Assembly: GCA_020746835.1 (NCBI GenBank)
Contig: JAGPNK010000003.1
Coordinates: 2,666,001-2,730,000, forward strand
Length of the DNA stretch: 64,000 nucleotides
Direction: 5' to 3'
Source: Stachybotrys elegans
Lineage: Eukaryota > Ascomycota > Sordariomycetes > Hypocreales > Stachybotryaceae
Shown piece by piece: positions 49,087-59,705 of the stretch (position 1 is the first letter of the stretch; the number at the start of each line of letters is the position of its first letter). Under the pieces are notes generated by a model. The model ran no database searches, had not been told where the DNA came from, and worked only from the letters and a program-made list of their open reading frames with translations. A program made the position numbers and the translations under genes.

Positions 49087-52000
49087 ATGGGTAAGGTTTC
49101 CCCCTCTGGTCTCAGCTGTTGAGTTCTGTCTGTCCGCTTGCCTCTCTACCCTCCTCCCCCCCAATCCGCCCCGTCGTGCGTTGTTACATTGTTGCTCCAG
49201 TCAACCTTGGCCAGCCTCACCTCACCTCACCTCACCTCACTTCACCTTGGCTCATATCACACACCACGTCACCATGTTCTGCGAGTCCCGTTTACATCTT
49301 GAGGTCGGTTCACCTGGGCGCTTTGCCTTCTGCTTACGCAGGGCACCAATCCATCACCTCCTCAGCCTCATATCCCTTCACCTCTACCACTCCAGACCTG
49401 TACCTATGCTGTTTCCCAGATGACAAGAGCGGCTTCATCTTCGGGCAACCCGGCACACCTACCTACATATACTCGCACGCATATACCTATCTTCCGTTCC
49501 CAAACCTCCCCCGGAATCTTCCTCACCAGCCATCTATCACGCACGAGTTTCTCCTCGCTCTTCCACCCTCAGCGTCCACACGCTCCTTCGCTCGACGTGA
49601 TACCAGCCTTGGATGTAACTCACTGCCCCTTTCACAATCGCTACCTCACTCCGGACCCCTTCTCGCAGTCACTGCATTATCAAACCGCGCCCCCCCTACC
49701 TGCATGTCTCCCGCCTAGGTCCACTCTGGGCTGGCCTTCTGCTGTCCTTACACCCCTCCATTACCCTCGAGCCACTCCTCTGTTATTTGAACCACCCTGC
49801 CTCGTTTCTCCTTCTCTGGCCATACTTGTTTCATTCATCGTTCTTCATCTATTCTACTTTCTGGGTTTGCTCTCGTCTGACTTACCATCGACAGCGGATA
49901 ACGGCGATACCTATCGACCCGTGAGTATTTCTTTACTTGATTCACCACTGGAAGCACATCAACCCGTTGGGTTTGTGGGCGGAACTGCTCATACGCACTT
50001 TCTACACCCCGGTTCCATCGGAACGTACACCAGCTGGCTGTGTGGTTTTGTGTTGGCTAGCGATATTGCTGCACCAGGCTAGCTTCCGGCATGCCCACCA
50101 TGCTCCAGAGAGCATGTGCCACACCAAGCAGTTCACATCGCTCTCCAACAGATCAGAGACTGTGATGCCAGGGCGCTTTCCTTCTGCGGCATGCCCTGCA
50201 GCCCTGGTGCCCAGTCCGCTTGTCTCGGTTGTTGGGGTGCCAGCAGTACTCCTATCACAATGACCTAGCAGAGTTACAGATTGCACCTTTTTGGACATCC
50301 TTCCTAACCACCAAGCTGACTTGTACAGCGAGAGAGGTCCCGATCACCTCGTCGACGTTCAAGAAGCCCTGGACGTCAGACCCGCCGGAGGTCATACTCT
50401 CCGCGTAGCAGATCCAATAGCCGAGACGATTATCGTCGTCGTGAGCGCTCGCCCATGACCGGAACAGGTGCGCCAGGCGGAGGTTCTAGTGCAGGTTACA
50501 GCGGACAGGCACCGCAGCGATCATATGAGGAAAGAGCGGCCGCCCGCGAGCAAATGATGAATTCGATTCGCGAGACATCCCAGCAAGACCGCCGAGTCTA
50601 TGTCGGCAATCTGTCCTACGACGTCAAGTGGCATCACCTCAAGGATTTCATGCGACAGGGTAAGCATAGAGCCAAATCTACTTGGAGTTTCCTTGTTGTG
50701 TACTGACATTGTTCCTCAGCTGGAGAAGTACTCTTCGCCGACGTGCTATTACTTCCAAATGGAATGTCGAAGGTGGGCTTCATTGCGTAGTCTTTGGTTG
50801 GCTTTCTTTTGTGGCTTCTCCCTTTTGGCTTTGATGGACGGTTGGGTTGACGGGTTGGGGTGTTGACTCGGATGATTGTAGGGATGCGGGTAAGTCCTTC
50901 TATCGGAAGTGATTCTGTTTCGCAGATGGCACTAACAATCTGGTCAGAATTGTGGAATATGCTACAAGGGAGCAAGCACAGCAAGCTGTCGCGCAGCTCA
51001 GCAACCAGAACCTCATGGGCCGTCTCGTCTATGTGAGAGAGGTATGTCGGATCGAGAGCGAATGGCCCAGTCGGGATTCGATACTGAGAAGGACACAGGA
51101 CCGCGAGGCGGAGCCTCGATTCATCGGAGCCACTGGCGGTAACCGTGGCGGTTTCAGCGGCGGAAGTGGCGGAAGCGGCGGAAGCGGCGGTGGAATGCCT
51201 GGCTTCGGTGCCGGCGGCGGATATGGTGGTCCTCCCGGCGGTGGAGGCCGCCAGCTCTACGTCGCTAACGTTTGTCCCCCCTCCCCTGAACTTGTCAGTC
51301 TAACTACTGACATTAATAGCTGCCATTCAATGCCGGATGGCAAGACCTGAAAGACTTGTTCCGACAGGCAGGTACGTCGAGCCCACAGGCGCTAACAATA
51401 TGAGCCCAACTGACAAGGACAGCCCGCATTGGTGGTGTCATCCGTGCCGACGTCCACAGCGGCCCAGACGGTCGACCGAAGGGTTCAGGCGTGGTCGTCT
51501 TCGAACACCCTGACGATGCCCGTGCAGCCATCCAGCAATTCAATGGCTACGACTGGCAAGGACGCATACTTGAAGTCCGCGAGGATCGCTATGCTGGCGG
51601 TCCAGGCGGCGGCGGTAGTGGCGGCGGTATGGGCTTCGGCGGCCGAGGCGGATTTGGAGGCGGCATGCGAGGCAGCTTCGGTGGCGGCTTCGGACGCGGT
51701 GGAGGTTTTGGTGGCGGCCGTGGAGGGTTCGGTTTTGGTGGCCGGGGCGGTTTCTCTGGAGGTGCTCCTGGAGGCCTGGAAGCCCCTCCCTCCGGACCAG
51801 TGCTCCCTAACCCATTCACCGATAACGCCACGTCTGGAACCGAGAGAAGCGAGACGATCTATGTTCGCAATGTATGAGCCCCCCTAACCCCCTCCTTGCT
51901 TACCTTCCCCCATGTTCGACCCTCTTGCTTGGAGCACTCTCTAACACGAATATCTAGCTTCCCTGGTCCACTAGCAATGACGATCTGGTCGAACTCTTCA

Positions 52001-52248
52001 CTACTATCGGCAAGGTTGAGCAAGCTGAGATCCAGTATGAGCCGAGCGGTCGCTCTCGCGGTAGTGGCGTGGTTCGTTTCGACAGTGCCGAGACGGCCGA
52101 GACTGCGATCACCAAATTCCAGGGCTACCAATACGGCGGTCGCCCTCTCAACCTGAGCTTTGTCCGATACGTCAGCCACAGCCAGCAAGGGGGTGACAGC
52201 ATGGACACCGATCCCCATGGAGGTCTGACCCAGGATCAGATCATGTAA
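49087..52248 (+). CDS. SR/hnRNP-like protein with three RRMs (Gbp2/Hrb1 type)
   Basis: RNA-binding shuttling protein similar to yeast Gbp2/Hrb1, which couple transcription, splicing quality control and mRNA export. Ten coding exons: 49087-49090, 49895-49920, 50329-50659, 50720-50772, 50883-50890, 50948-51041, 51099-51269, 51320-51371, 51423-51871, 51958-52248; 492 residues. The N-terminus is an Arg/Ser domain (about residues 11-47, RERSRSPRRRSRSP then SRSNSRD). RRM1 has RVYVGNLSY and KGCGIVEY, RRM2 has QLYVAN and KGSGVVVF, RRM3 has TIYVRNLPW and RGSGVVRF. Gly-rich linkers separate them, including a long RGG-type stretch between RRM2 and RRM3. The first ATG codes only ATGG before an 804-nt intron; phase continuity through the 26-nt exon into the RS domain supports this start over the later ATG at 50455. 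Confidence 0.85.
49214..49245. repeat. CCTCA pentanucleotide repeat inside intron 1
   Basis: About five to six units of CCTCA, within the first long intron of the Gbp2-like gene. Confidence 0.8.
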
Positions 52249-52963
52249 AGACTGAGGAGTGTGACTCGACAACAACACTCATCAGGATGGGCGGTAGGAA
52301 GCCACAGACGTTCTTGTATCATTCGTGTCAAAATCTTGATTTCATTGCTTTTCGAAATGCCTTGACAAGAAGGTCAAAAGGGGGTATGGATTGTGCGCCA
52401 GATTGGAAGGAAAGTAGGACTTGGGTGGGCATTGCGCTTAGTAAATTCTCCTCCTATCTAGTCTATATTTCGACGTCATGAAGGTATATGCTGTGAACGG
52501 GATGGAGGTATCGGCCTTTGGCAGAGCGCTGTTTATCTGTATATGCGTGCGTGCTCAGCGTGGATGGGGTGGTTCGGGATAGCGAGCGGCCTATTGATCA
52601 ATTCTTTATGGAATGCCACTTCTATGTACCAACGAGAGAGCTATCCGGCGCTGGCGCTCCATAGTTGACCGGGCATGCCGGGTGATCGAGTGCAAAGAAT
52701 ACTGAAGTGAACGGACGCGCGATCTGCTGGGATAGGCTGAGCGTATGGAACTGGCAGCGGTATATCTTGCTAGGGGAGATGAACGGAAGTGATGATTCTC
52801 CGACTTCAAAAGATTCTCATGAGGGGAAAGGATGAGGATGAGTTGTGCTCGAAGAGGTCCTGGTGAGATATGAAGAACAGAATTCATTAGGTCTCATTTC
52901 CTTGACGGAGCCCATATGCTCATAGACCAGTTCAGGGTGTGTCCAAGTTTCCACTATGGGATA
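52249..52963. other. Convergent 3' region, Gbp2-like gene / SRP14
   Basis: Shared 3' flanks of convergent genes; no supportable coding frame. Confidence 0.5.
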
Positions 52964-53488
52964 TCATGCAGTAGCCTTCTTCTTCTTTGCTTTCGCCTTC
53001 TTCTTACTCCGGTCTCTGGGCTTCAAGGCCGTCATTCCCAATTTGCAAACCTCCGCGTAACGAACATAGAATGCCTCGAGCTCATCGGGCTGGACCACAG
53101 TCGAGGCCTTGACCTTGTCCGAGCGATCTCGCTTGGATTTTCCATTTGATGCATGAACCACAACTGGTAGAGGCTTGTCGGGTTGGAGATCGGAGTCCGG
53201 TCCAGAGGGGATGTCTTGTCCGTGTGTAACTGGGACCGATGAGAAAATGCACCTTCAGTATGGAGCCGCGGTGGACAAGGCTATTCGAGTTGAATGGGAA
53301 GCGGAGAGGGAAGTGAGGAAAACATACGTCGGCTTTGGGTCAGATAGATGGCTCCATGGTCACTGCCCTTTCTATGGTCAAAGAGCTCGCCCAGCCTTTT
53401 GAAGAACTGTCTCCGAGTCAGCCACGAACACACGTCACTGTCGACGAAGCGGCAATACCTCGTCGTGGGTGAGCTGTTTGGTGCCCAT
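52964..53488 (-). CDS. SRP14: Signal recognition particle 14 kDa subunit
   Basis: Alu-domain subunit of the signal recognition particle; it helps slow elongation while the ribosome is brought to the ER. Three exons (53488-53459, 53406-53328, 53229-52964) give 124 residues. The introns are GTATTG..ACAG (52 nt) and GTATGT..CCAG (98 nt), and the phases join cleanly. Motifs: MGTKQLTHDEFFKRLGELF at the start, a GAIYLTQSR beta strand, PLPVVVHASNGKSK, then DELEAFYVRYAEVCKLGM and a Lys/Ala-rich tail (KKKAKAKKKK). Exon 1 codes only ten residues. Head-to-head with SGD1 across 350 bases. Confidence 0.88.
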
Positions 53489-53838
53489 GATAGGCGTTGC
53501 GTAGATAGCACACTGAGTGAATGTGTACGAGGAGGTTACTACTTAGCCCCACGAATTTCATGGTGGGATTGAAATATGCCCCGCCAACGCCACAGCAGTT
53601 TCTGTGGAGATTGGCTGTGGCTTAATTTTTTTTTCTGCCAATTCTCATCACCTACCACTCCGTACACCTACATAAGTAGGCTCAGTAGATTTTCTTCATG
53701 ATTTGCATTGATAACTGAGTAATGATTTCAGCCTATTACATTCATTTGCATCTAGAAATGCGCGCCAAGAGGACTGGCTAGTTCATATTCTTTCACAAAC
53801 CACCGTGGACAATCAATTCTGTCTGATCAACGTCAGCC
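53489..53838. promoter_or_regulatory. Bidirectional promoter, SRP14 / SGD1
   Basis: A 350-base A/T-richer spacer between divergent starts. It contains a T-run near 53625-53635 and no coding frame. Confidence 0.55.
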
Positions 53839-56439
53839 ATGCCGTCCACCTCAGTTGCTGAGCTTCAGCAGAAGCTGTACAAGCGCATGGGTTTGGACAT
53901 CCCCCAGCCGAGCCAAGGACGAGCCTCGAAGGGTACACAGAGGAAATACCAGCCACTGTCTCGAAAGGATCAAAGAAAGGCACATAGGGTGCAGAAGAGA
54001 GCGCATATCTACTCCAAAACAACGGAGGCACAAGATTCCACTAGGCGACCATCACATCGCGTTCAAGGAAAGTCCAAGCCAAGACAAACGTCCAAACCAG
54101 CAAACACCTCTGGCTTGAGGAACAAGAACAAGGATGAGGCGCTTGAGGAATCGTCAGAGGACGAGGATGAGCTTGATGAAGACATGCTTGACCTTGACGA
54201 GGAGGAGGATGATGACGATGAAGAAGAAGGAAACGCAATAGCGCCGCATACAGACTCAAAGCAGTCTTCAAAGCAGGGTGCCGTGTCCAGGACCACACGC
54301 GATCGATTAGCGCAAGACGACGCCGAGATCGAGGAGCTTGAGAGGAAGTTGGGAATTAAGAAGGGAAGGAAATCACTGCCCCAGGCATTCAAAGATGACG
54401 GCCTGGACGAGCTGTTGGGCGATCTCGGAGGAGAGGAGGAGGCCAGCGATGATCAGTCGAACCAAGCAGAACGGGAGTACGAGGAGTGGCTTTCATCAAA
54501 AAGGTCAAAATCCAACTCGAGTGCTTCATACAAAGCCCCGCGAGCTCAAAGAGAAGACGACGAGGGCGAGTCAGGCTTGGACAGCGAAGAAGAAGACGAC
54601 GACATGCTTGACTACGAAGACGACGACCTGGAAGGCGGGAACTCAGATGAGGACGCAGAATCATTCGATGGATTCGAATCTGATGTTGTCGAGAAGACAG
54701 AGGATAAACCACGACAAAAAGAAAACCCCTATGTCGCCCCGTCCAGCGGAGTGGTTATCGCCAAATATGTGCCGCCGTCTCTTCGGAAAGCAACTGGATC
54801 CGAGGGAGAAGCCAAACTCAGGCTGCGGAAACAAGTCCAAGGATTAGTCAACCGTCTTACAGATGCGAACATCCTTTCCATCGTCCAGTCTGTGGAGGAC
54901 CTGTACCAAAAGAATGCTCGTGGCGATGTCACCGAGATCCTTACGGATTCAGTGTTGGCACAGATCTGCAAGCCGGAAAGCTTACCAGATCAGTTTTTCG
55001 TGCTCACCGGCGGCTTCATAGCTGCCGCCTACAAGGTTATTGGCTCGAGTTTTGGCTCTCACTTCATCAACAGAGTGGTTACGGATTTTGGTCAGGAGTA
55101 CGAGAGGGCGATAAAGTCCAAGGACCAATCGGGCAGCATCAAGGAGACGTCCAATCTCATGACGCTCCTTTCCCAACTTTACACATTCGAAGTCGTCACT
55201 TGCAAGATCATTTTCGACTACATGGAGCGACTGCTCGAAGAGCTTAACGAGCTCAATGTCGAGCTTCTCTTGCGGATATGCCGTATGGCAGGCCGGTTGC
55301 TTCGACGAGATGACTCGCAGACGCTCAAGCATGTTTCTGGGATTCTAAACAAGCAGGTGTCGCAGCTCGGGATGAATAACATCTCAGTGCGCACCAAGTT
55401 CATGGTTGAGACAATCAACGATCTCAAGAACAGCAAACCCAAAGCCAAAGGTATGGACTCGGCCGTGGTTTCAGAACACGTCTCGCGGATGAAGAAGCGT
55501 CTTGGAGAACTGAAATCGCAAACACGAAGGCTGGAGGGTCTGGCACCGATGGGAATGAGCCTGGATGACATTGAAAGTGCTGGTACTCGGGGCAAATGGT
55601 GGCTTGTAGGTGCCAGCGTGCCAGTGAAGCCCAGCGAGAAACGCAGTGACGAACGAGGAGGTGTCGACGGAACAGATGGTGATGACTTTTCTACGGATGA
55701 TGAGGACATGGACTTTGTCCTGCCCGATTACCCGCAGAAGGCTCGAGCTCAGGGTTTCAGCACAAGCACACAGATCGCTATCTTTACAGCGCTCATGTCT
55801 GCAATCAACTACGAGCAAGGCTTTCAGCAGGTGATGCAGCTCGGGCTGAAGAAGGATGAGCAGCTCGAGATTGCAAAGGTCCTTGTTCAGTGCGTGGGAA
55901 GCGAGGCAGTATACAATGAATACTATGCCTTGGTCGCAAAACAGGCGTGCTCGAATGGCCGAATACGATTCGCTTTCCAAGACCGCTTGTGGAGGATCTT
56001 TCGAGGACTCGGCGAGTCTCTCTTTGGGGAAGAACCCGAAGATGACGAGACGGCTGATGGCGAGAGGATGAAGGACGAGCGGCGCATGAGCAACGTGGCG
56101 CGCTTCTATGCTGCGCTCATCGCGGATGGAGCTCTGAGCCTGACTCTTCTGAAGCCTTTGGACCTCCCAGAAGTCAACCCATTTACCTCTACCTTTATCG
56201 AATGGTTGATGATCAGTCTTTTGCAGCTGTGTAAGAGCAAAGGCGCCGAGGAGGATGCTCGTCTCGACAGAGCGTTTGGGACCGCTCGTGATCTGCCGGC
56301 TCTGGCCGCAGGCTTACATTGGACACTGCGGAAGAAGGTACGGAAGAGCAAGCTGATTTCAGCTAAGGAACTGAAGAAGTTGGAACGGGTGCGGGAGAAG
56401 GCTCAAGTGATTGTGCAGATGGTGAGCACGGAGGAATGA
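53839..56439 (+). CDS. SGD1: Nucleolar MIF4G/MA3 protein Sgd1 (NOM1)
   Basis: Nucleolar protein needed for small-subunit ribosome biogenesis; NOM1 homologues recruit DEAD-box helicases through MIF4G. Intronless, 866 residues. Residues 1-300 are basic then strongly acidic (Asp/Glu runs near 105-135 and 245-270), typical of nucleolar factors. KYVPPSLRK (about 308) leads into the MIF4G domain (about 320-530: QVQGLVNRLTDANI, then DQFFVLTGGFIAAAYKV). The MA3 domain starts near 633 (FSTSTQIAIFTALMSAINYEQGF). A Lys/Glu-rich C-terminus closes the protein. Both domains are in family order. Confidence 0.94.
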   Translation: MPSTSVAELQQKLYKRMGLDIPQPSQGRASKGTQRKYQPLSRKDQRKAHRVQKRAHIYSKTTEAQDSTRRPSHRVQGKSKPRQTSKPANTSGLRNKNKDEALEESSEDEDELDEDMLDLDEEEDDDDEEEGNAIAPHTDSKQSSKQGAVSRTTRDRLAQDDAEIEELERKLGIKKGRKSLPQAFKDDGLDELLGDLGGEEEASDDQSNQAEREYEEWLSSKRSKSNSSASYKAPRAQREDDEGESGLDSEEEDDDMLDYEDDDLEGGNSDEDAESFDGFESDVVEKTEDKPRQKENPYVAPSSGVVIAKYVPPSLRKATGSEGEAKLRLRKQVQGLVNRLTDANILSIVQSVEDLYQKNARGDVTEILTDSVLAQICKPESLPDQFFVLTGGFIAAAYKVIGSSFGSHFINRVVTDFGQEYERAIKSKDQSGSIKETSNLMTLLSQLYTFEVVTCKIIFDYMERLLEELNELNVELLLRICRMAGRLLRRDDSQTLKHVSGILNKQVSQLGMNNISVRTKFMVETINDLKNSKPKAKGMDSAVVSEHVSRMKKRLGELKSQTRRLEGLAPMGMSLDDIESAGTRGKWWLVGASVPVKPSEKRSDERGGVDGTDGDDFSTDDEDMDFVLPDYPQKARAQGFSTSTQIAIFTALMSAINYEQGFQQVMQLGLKKDEQLEIAKVLVQCVGSEAVYNEYYALVAKQACSNGRIRFAFQDRLWRIFRGLGESLFGEEPEDDETADGERMKDERRMSNVARFYAALIADGALSLTLLKPLDLPEVNPFTSTFIEWLMISLLQLCKSKGAEEDARLDRAFGTARDLPALAAGLHWTLRKKVRKSKLISAKELKKLERVREKAQVIVQMVSTEE

Positions 56440-57113
56440 GAAATAGATAGTGGTATATACGAGACTGGGGCAAGACAGCATAAAATTATAACCACTCACA
56501 GCCATTTGGATCTCGATGGGTGCATACTTGGTAATCAACCAGATCGAAGGATCTTGTCGCCGTTAACATATTCGGTTACAATACTCGACTGTCCATTGCA
56601 TTCGTCTTTCCTACTATGTTTTCGAAAAAGGAAACGGAAATAAAAATAAAAATTGAAGAGCAAGAACAAGCGACCATGCGCTTGGGCAGAGCAAAGACTC
56701 GTCTGAAGCAATTCAGGTTTCCCGAGTGGCAAGGTGAGACCAGAGTCCGTGGCAAGCCAGCATTATTAACCCAGTGCCTCAATGGCCCTATGGCCCCTAG
56801 CACCTCGGATACTTGTCGGGAGTTTGCTGTAGCTGCGGGCAGACGCGGAGGTACCTACGGCTTAGAGCAGCGAGTGGGCCAATCAAAAGACGTTGAGCCG
56901 GGCTTGTGGCCAACGAAAAATTGGAGGGAATGGGTGGAAGGGGGCAATATCCTTTCCGGGAGCTCCCTGGGGTGGACCTGGCCCGAAAACCTGGGAAGCT
57001 CGCCGGCCTACGCTACGAGACTTCATCACAATACCCATCAATATCCTCACCTTTCGCACATCGTCCCCTGGCGTCCGATTGTCCATCCACAACCCCCTCA
57101 AGCTCTCTACAAC
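56440..57113. other. Intergenic region, SGD1 to LPD1
   Basis: SGD1 3' flank and LPD1 promoter/leader; the last ~100 bases are pyrimidine-rich. No supportable gene. Confidence 0.5.
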
Positions 57114-59001
57114 ATGATCGCCAGCCGTTTGATACCTCGTCACACGGTCCGCCCGGCCGCGTTCCTCCGATCCTCGTGAGTCCCTGCCTCTCAGCTTTCC
57201 GCCTCAAGTTGGCCACTGGTGTCCGGACCTCCAGAGCCTATTGAAAATCACTCGCTCCGCGATGCGCCGCCATGCACCACTCCGCCTTTGCTGACACGCC
57301 TGCTTCCACAGTCTCCCTACAGTCGTTGGATCGGTGAACACGGCACGATGGGCTCGCGGCTTTGCCTCTGTCTCTGGTTCGTCCACCTCGCAGAATTCTT
57401 TCTCGCTTAATCGCCGACATGATGCTTACCCCCAAGGACAGAGGAGAAGGACCTCGTCATCATCGGCGGCGGCGTTGCTGGCTACGTCGCTGCCATCAAG
57501 GCTGGTCAGGAGGGCATGAAGGTATGTCTGCCGCTTCAATTCCTATTCCACGTCGGCTGCGTGGGCTCCCCCTTATCCCGCAACTGTTTTGCTGACCCTC
57601 TGCTCGTGTAGGTGACCTGCATCGAGAAGCGCGGCACCCTCGGCGGAACCTGCCTGAACGTCGGCTGCATTCCCTCCAAGTCTCTCCTCAACAACTCCCA
57701 CCTGTACCACCAGATCCTCCACGACACCAAGAACCGCGGAATCGAGGTTGGCGATGTCAAGCTGAACCTGGCCAACTTCATGAAGGCCAAGGACACCGCT
57801 GTCGCCGGTCTGACCAAGGGTGTCGAGTTCCTCCTCAAGAAGAACGGCGTTGAATACCTCAAGGGCACTGGCTCTTTCATCAACGAGAACGACATCAAGG
57901 TCGCTCTCAACGATGGTGGCGAGACCACCGTCCGCGGCAAGAACATCCTCATCGCTACTGGATCCGAGGCGACCCCCTTCCCCGGTCTTGAGATCGACGA
58001 GAAGCGCGTCATCACCAGCACCGGAGCCATTGCCCTCGAGAAGATCCCCGAGAGCATGCTCGTCATTGGTGGTGGCATCATTGGTCTCGAGATGGCCTCC
58101 GTTTGGTCCCGACTCGGCACAAAGGTTACCGTCATCGAGTTCCTCGACCAGATTGGTGGACCCGGCATGGATACGGAGATCGCCAAGGCTACCCAGAAGC
58201 TGCTCAAGAAGCAGGGCATGGATTTCAAGCTCAGCACCAAGGTCATCGGCGGTGACACCTCCGGTGAGAAGGTCAAGCTCGACGTTGACTCCGCCAAGGG
58301 TGGCAAGCCCGAGACTGTATGCACTCCCTCCGCTCACGTAGATTTTTCTCTTTAATTCGGCATGACTAACATGTACATCACAGCTCGAAGCCGAGGTCGT
58401 CCTGACTGCCATTGGTCGCCGCCCCTACACCGGCAACCTGGGACTCGAGAACATTGGCATGGAGCTCGACGAGCGCGGTCGTGTCATCATCGACTCTGAG
58501 TACCGAACCAAGATCCCCCACATCCGCTGCGTCGGTGACGTTACATTCGGCCCTATGCTGGCCCATAAGGCCGAGGAGGAGGCCGTCGCCGTCGTCGAGT
58601 ACATCAAGAAGGGCCACGGCCACGTCAACTACGCCGCCATCCCCTCCGTCATGTACACCTACCCTGAGGTCGCCTGGGTCGGCCAGAGCGAGCAGGACCT
58701 GAAGAAGAACAACATCCCCTACCGCGTCGGAACCTTCCCCTTCAGCGCCAACTCCCGAGCAAAGACCAACCTGGACACGGACGGTATGGTGAAGATGCTC
58801 GCAGACCCCGAGACCGACAGGCTGCTGGGTGTGCACATCATCGGCCCCAACGCCGGCGAGATGATTGCAGAGGGCACCCTGGCTCTCGAGTACGGCGCTT
58901 CCAGCGAGGACATTGCCCGCACTTGCCACGCTCACCCTACCCTGGCCGAGGCCTTCAAGGAGGCTGCCATGGCCACCCACGCCAAGGCCATTCACTTCTA
59001 A
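57114..59001 (+). CDS. LPD1: Dihydrolipoamide dehydrogenase (E3)
   Basis: FAD enzyme that reoxidises lipoyl groups in the pyruvate and 2-oxoglutarate dehydrogenase complexes and the glycine cleavage system; mitochondrial matrix. Five exons (57114-57175, 57312-57376, 57442-57521, 57612-58316, 58384-59001) give 509 residues. Exons 1-2 encode an Arg/Ser-rich presequence ending [11 protein letters not shown]. Then FAD-binding [18 protein letters not shown], redox disulfide C83/C88 (GGTCLNVGC), NAD-binding [10 protein letters not shown], and the interface domain with catalytic H488 and E493 (HPTLAE). The 5' part is cut by three short introns, so the first 69 residues are missed by simple ORF calls. 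Long antisense frames over it are codon-bias shadows. Confidence 0.96.
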
Positions 59002-59705
59002 GTGTAGCGAGGGGGCCCAAACTCTGTAAACTAGTAATTCAATTTCCTGTCACCGAGGGAGGAAGAATAGCCTAAATAGAACTGCCATGTTTGTACGACT
59101 ACCAATCTATCAGGCGTTTCTGTTGATCTTGCCTGGTATCTCCCGTGCCGTCAGTTACGCGTCGCGGCTAAGTAAACCCTGACATGTCGGTCTTCGGGAC
59201 GGATCAGCATCCCGTCGGGGGTTTTGACATGCAAGTGTTCATCCCCCATCTATCAAATGAATCTTTGTGCTTGCGGCTGCCGGGCCACGTCACCTCATAA
59301 GTATGTGCTTTGACTCAATCAAATCCGCGTAGATAGAATTGATCAGCATGCCTACCTATATACAACAAGCTTACTAGGCATGCAAGTTGGAAAGAAATCT
59401 AGCGATGCTGTCATTTTGCGCCACTTGGTGGGGTGGAAAGGGGGAAGTGAGGCCCTGTACTGTAGGTTATGGAGCTCCGCCCTAGGAGATGTTATCAGGC
59501 AAGTGGCACGTACATACCTGGTTCATCGTACGTGTGCAGCCCCAGAAATGCGGTGAAACTTGCCATAAAGCAGTGCTCCTCCCGCAGTGCCACGCTGCTA
59601 CACCTGGATCGTCAACTCGGCGAACTAACCTGCAAGCTTTGGGGTAGTTGTCCAATTGCCCAACCAAATCAACGCCCGGGGCACACACCATTCTGCGCGC
59701 CCGCC
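59002..59705. other. Intergenic region, LPD1 to desaturase
   Basis: LPD1 3' flank and the promoter/leader of the desaturase gene; no supportable gene. Confidence 0.5.

Noticed and set aside
48279..50082. Plus-strand frames of 199-238 codons upstream of the Gbp2-like gene
   Set aside because: They lie in C/T-rich leader and long intron sequence, overlap in several frames and are Ser/Pro/Leu-rich without motifs.
57536..58995. Minus-strand open frames of 205-279 codons opposite LPD1
   Set aside because: Same codon-bias shadow effect; low-complexity Leu/Gly/Val/Asp-rich translations without motifs, against a fully conserved LPD1 on the plus strand.
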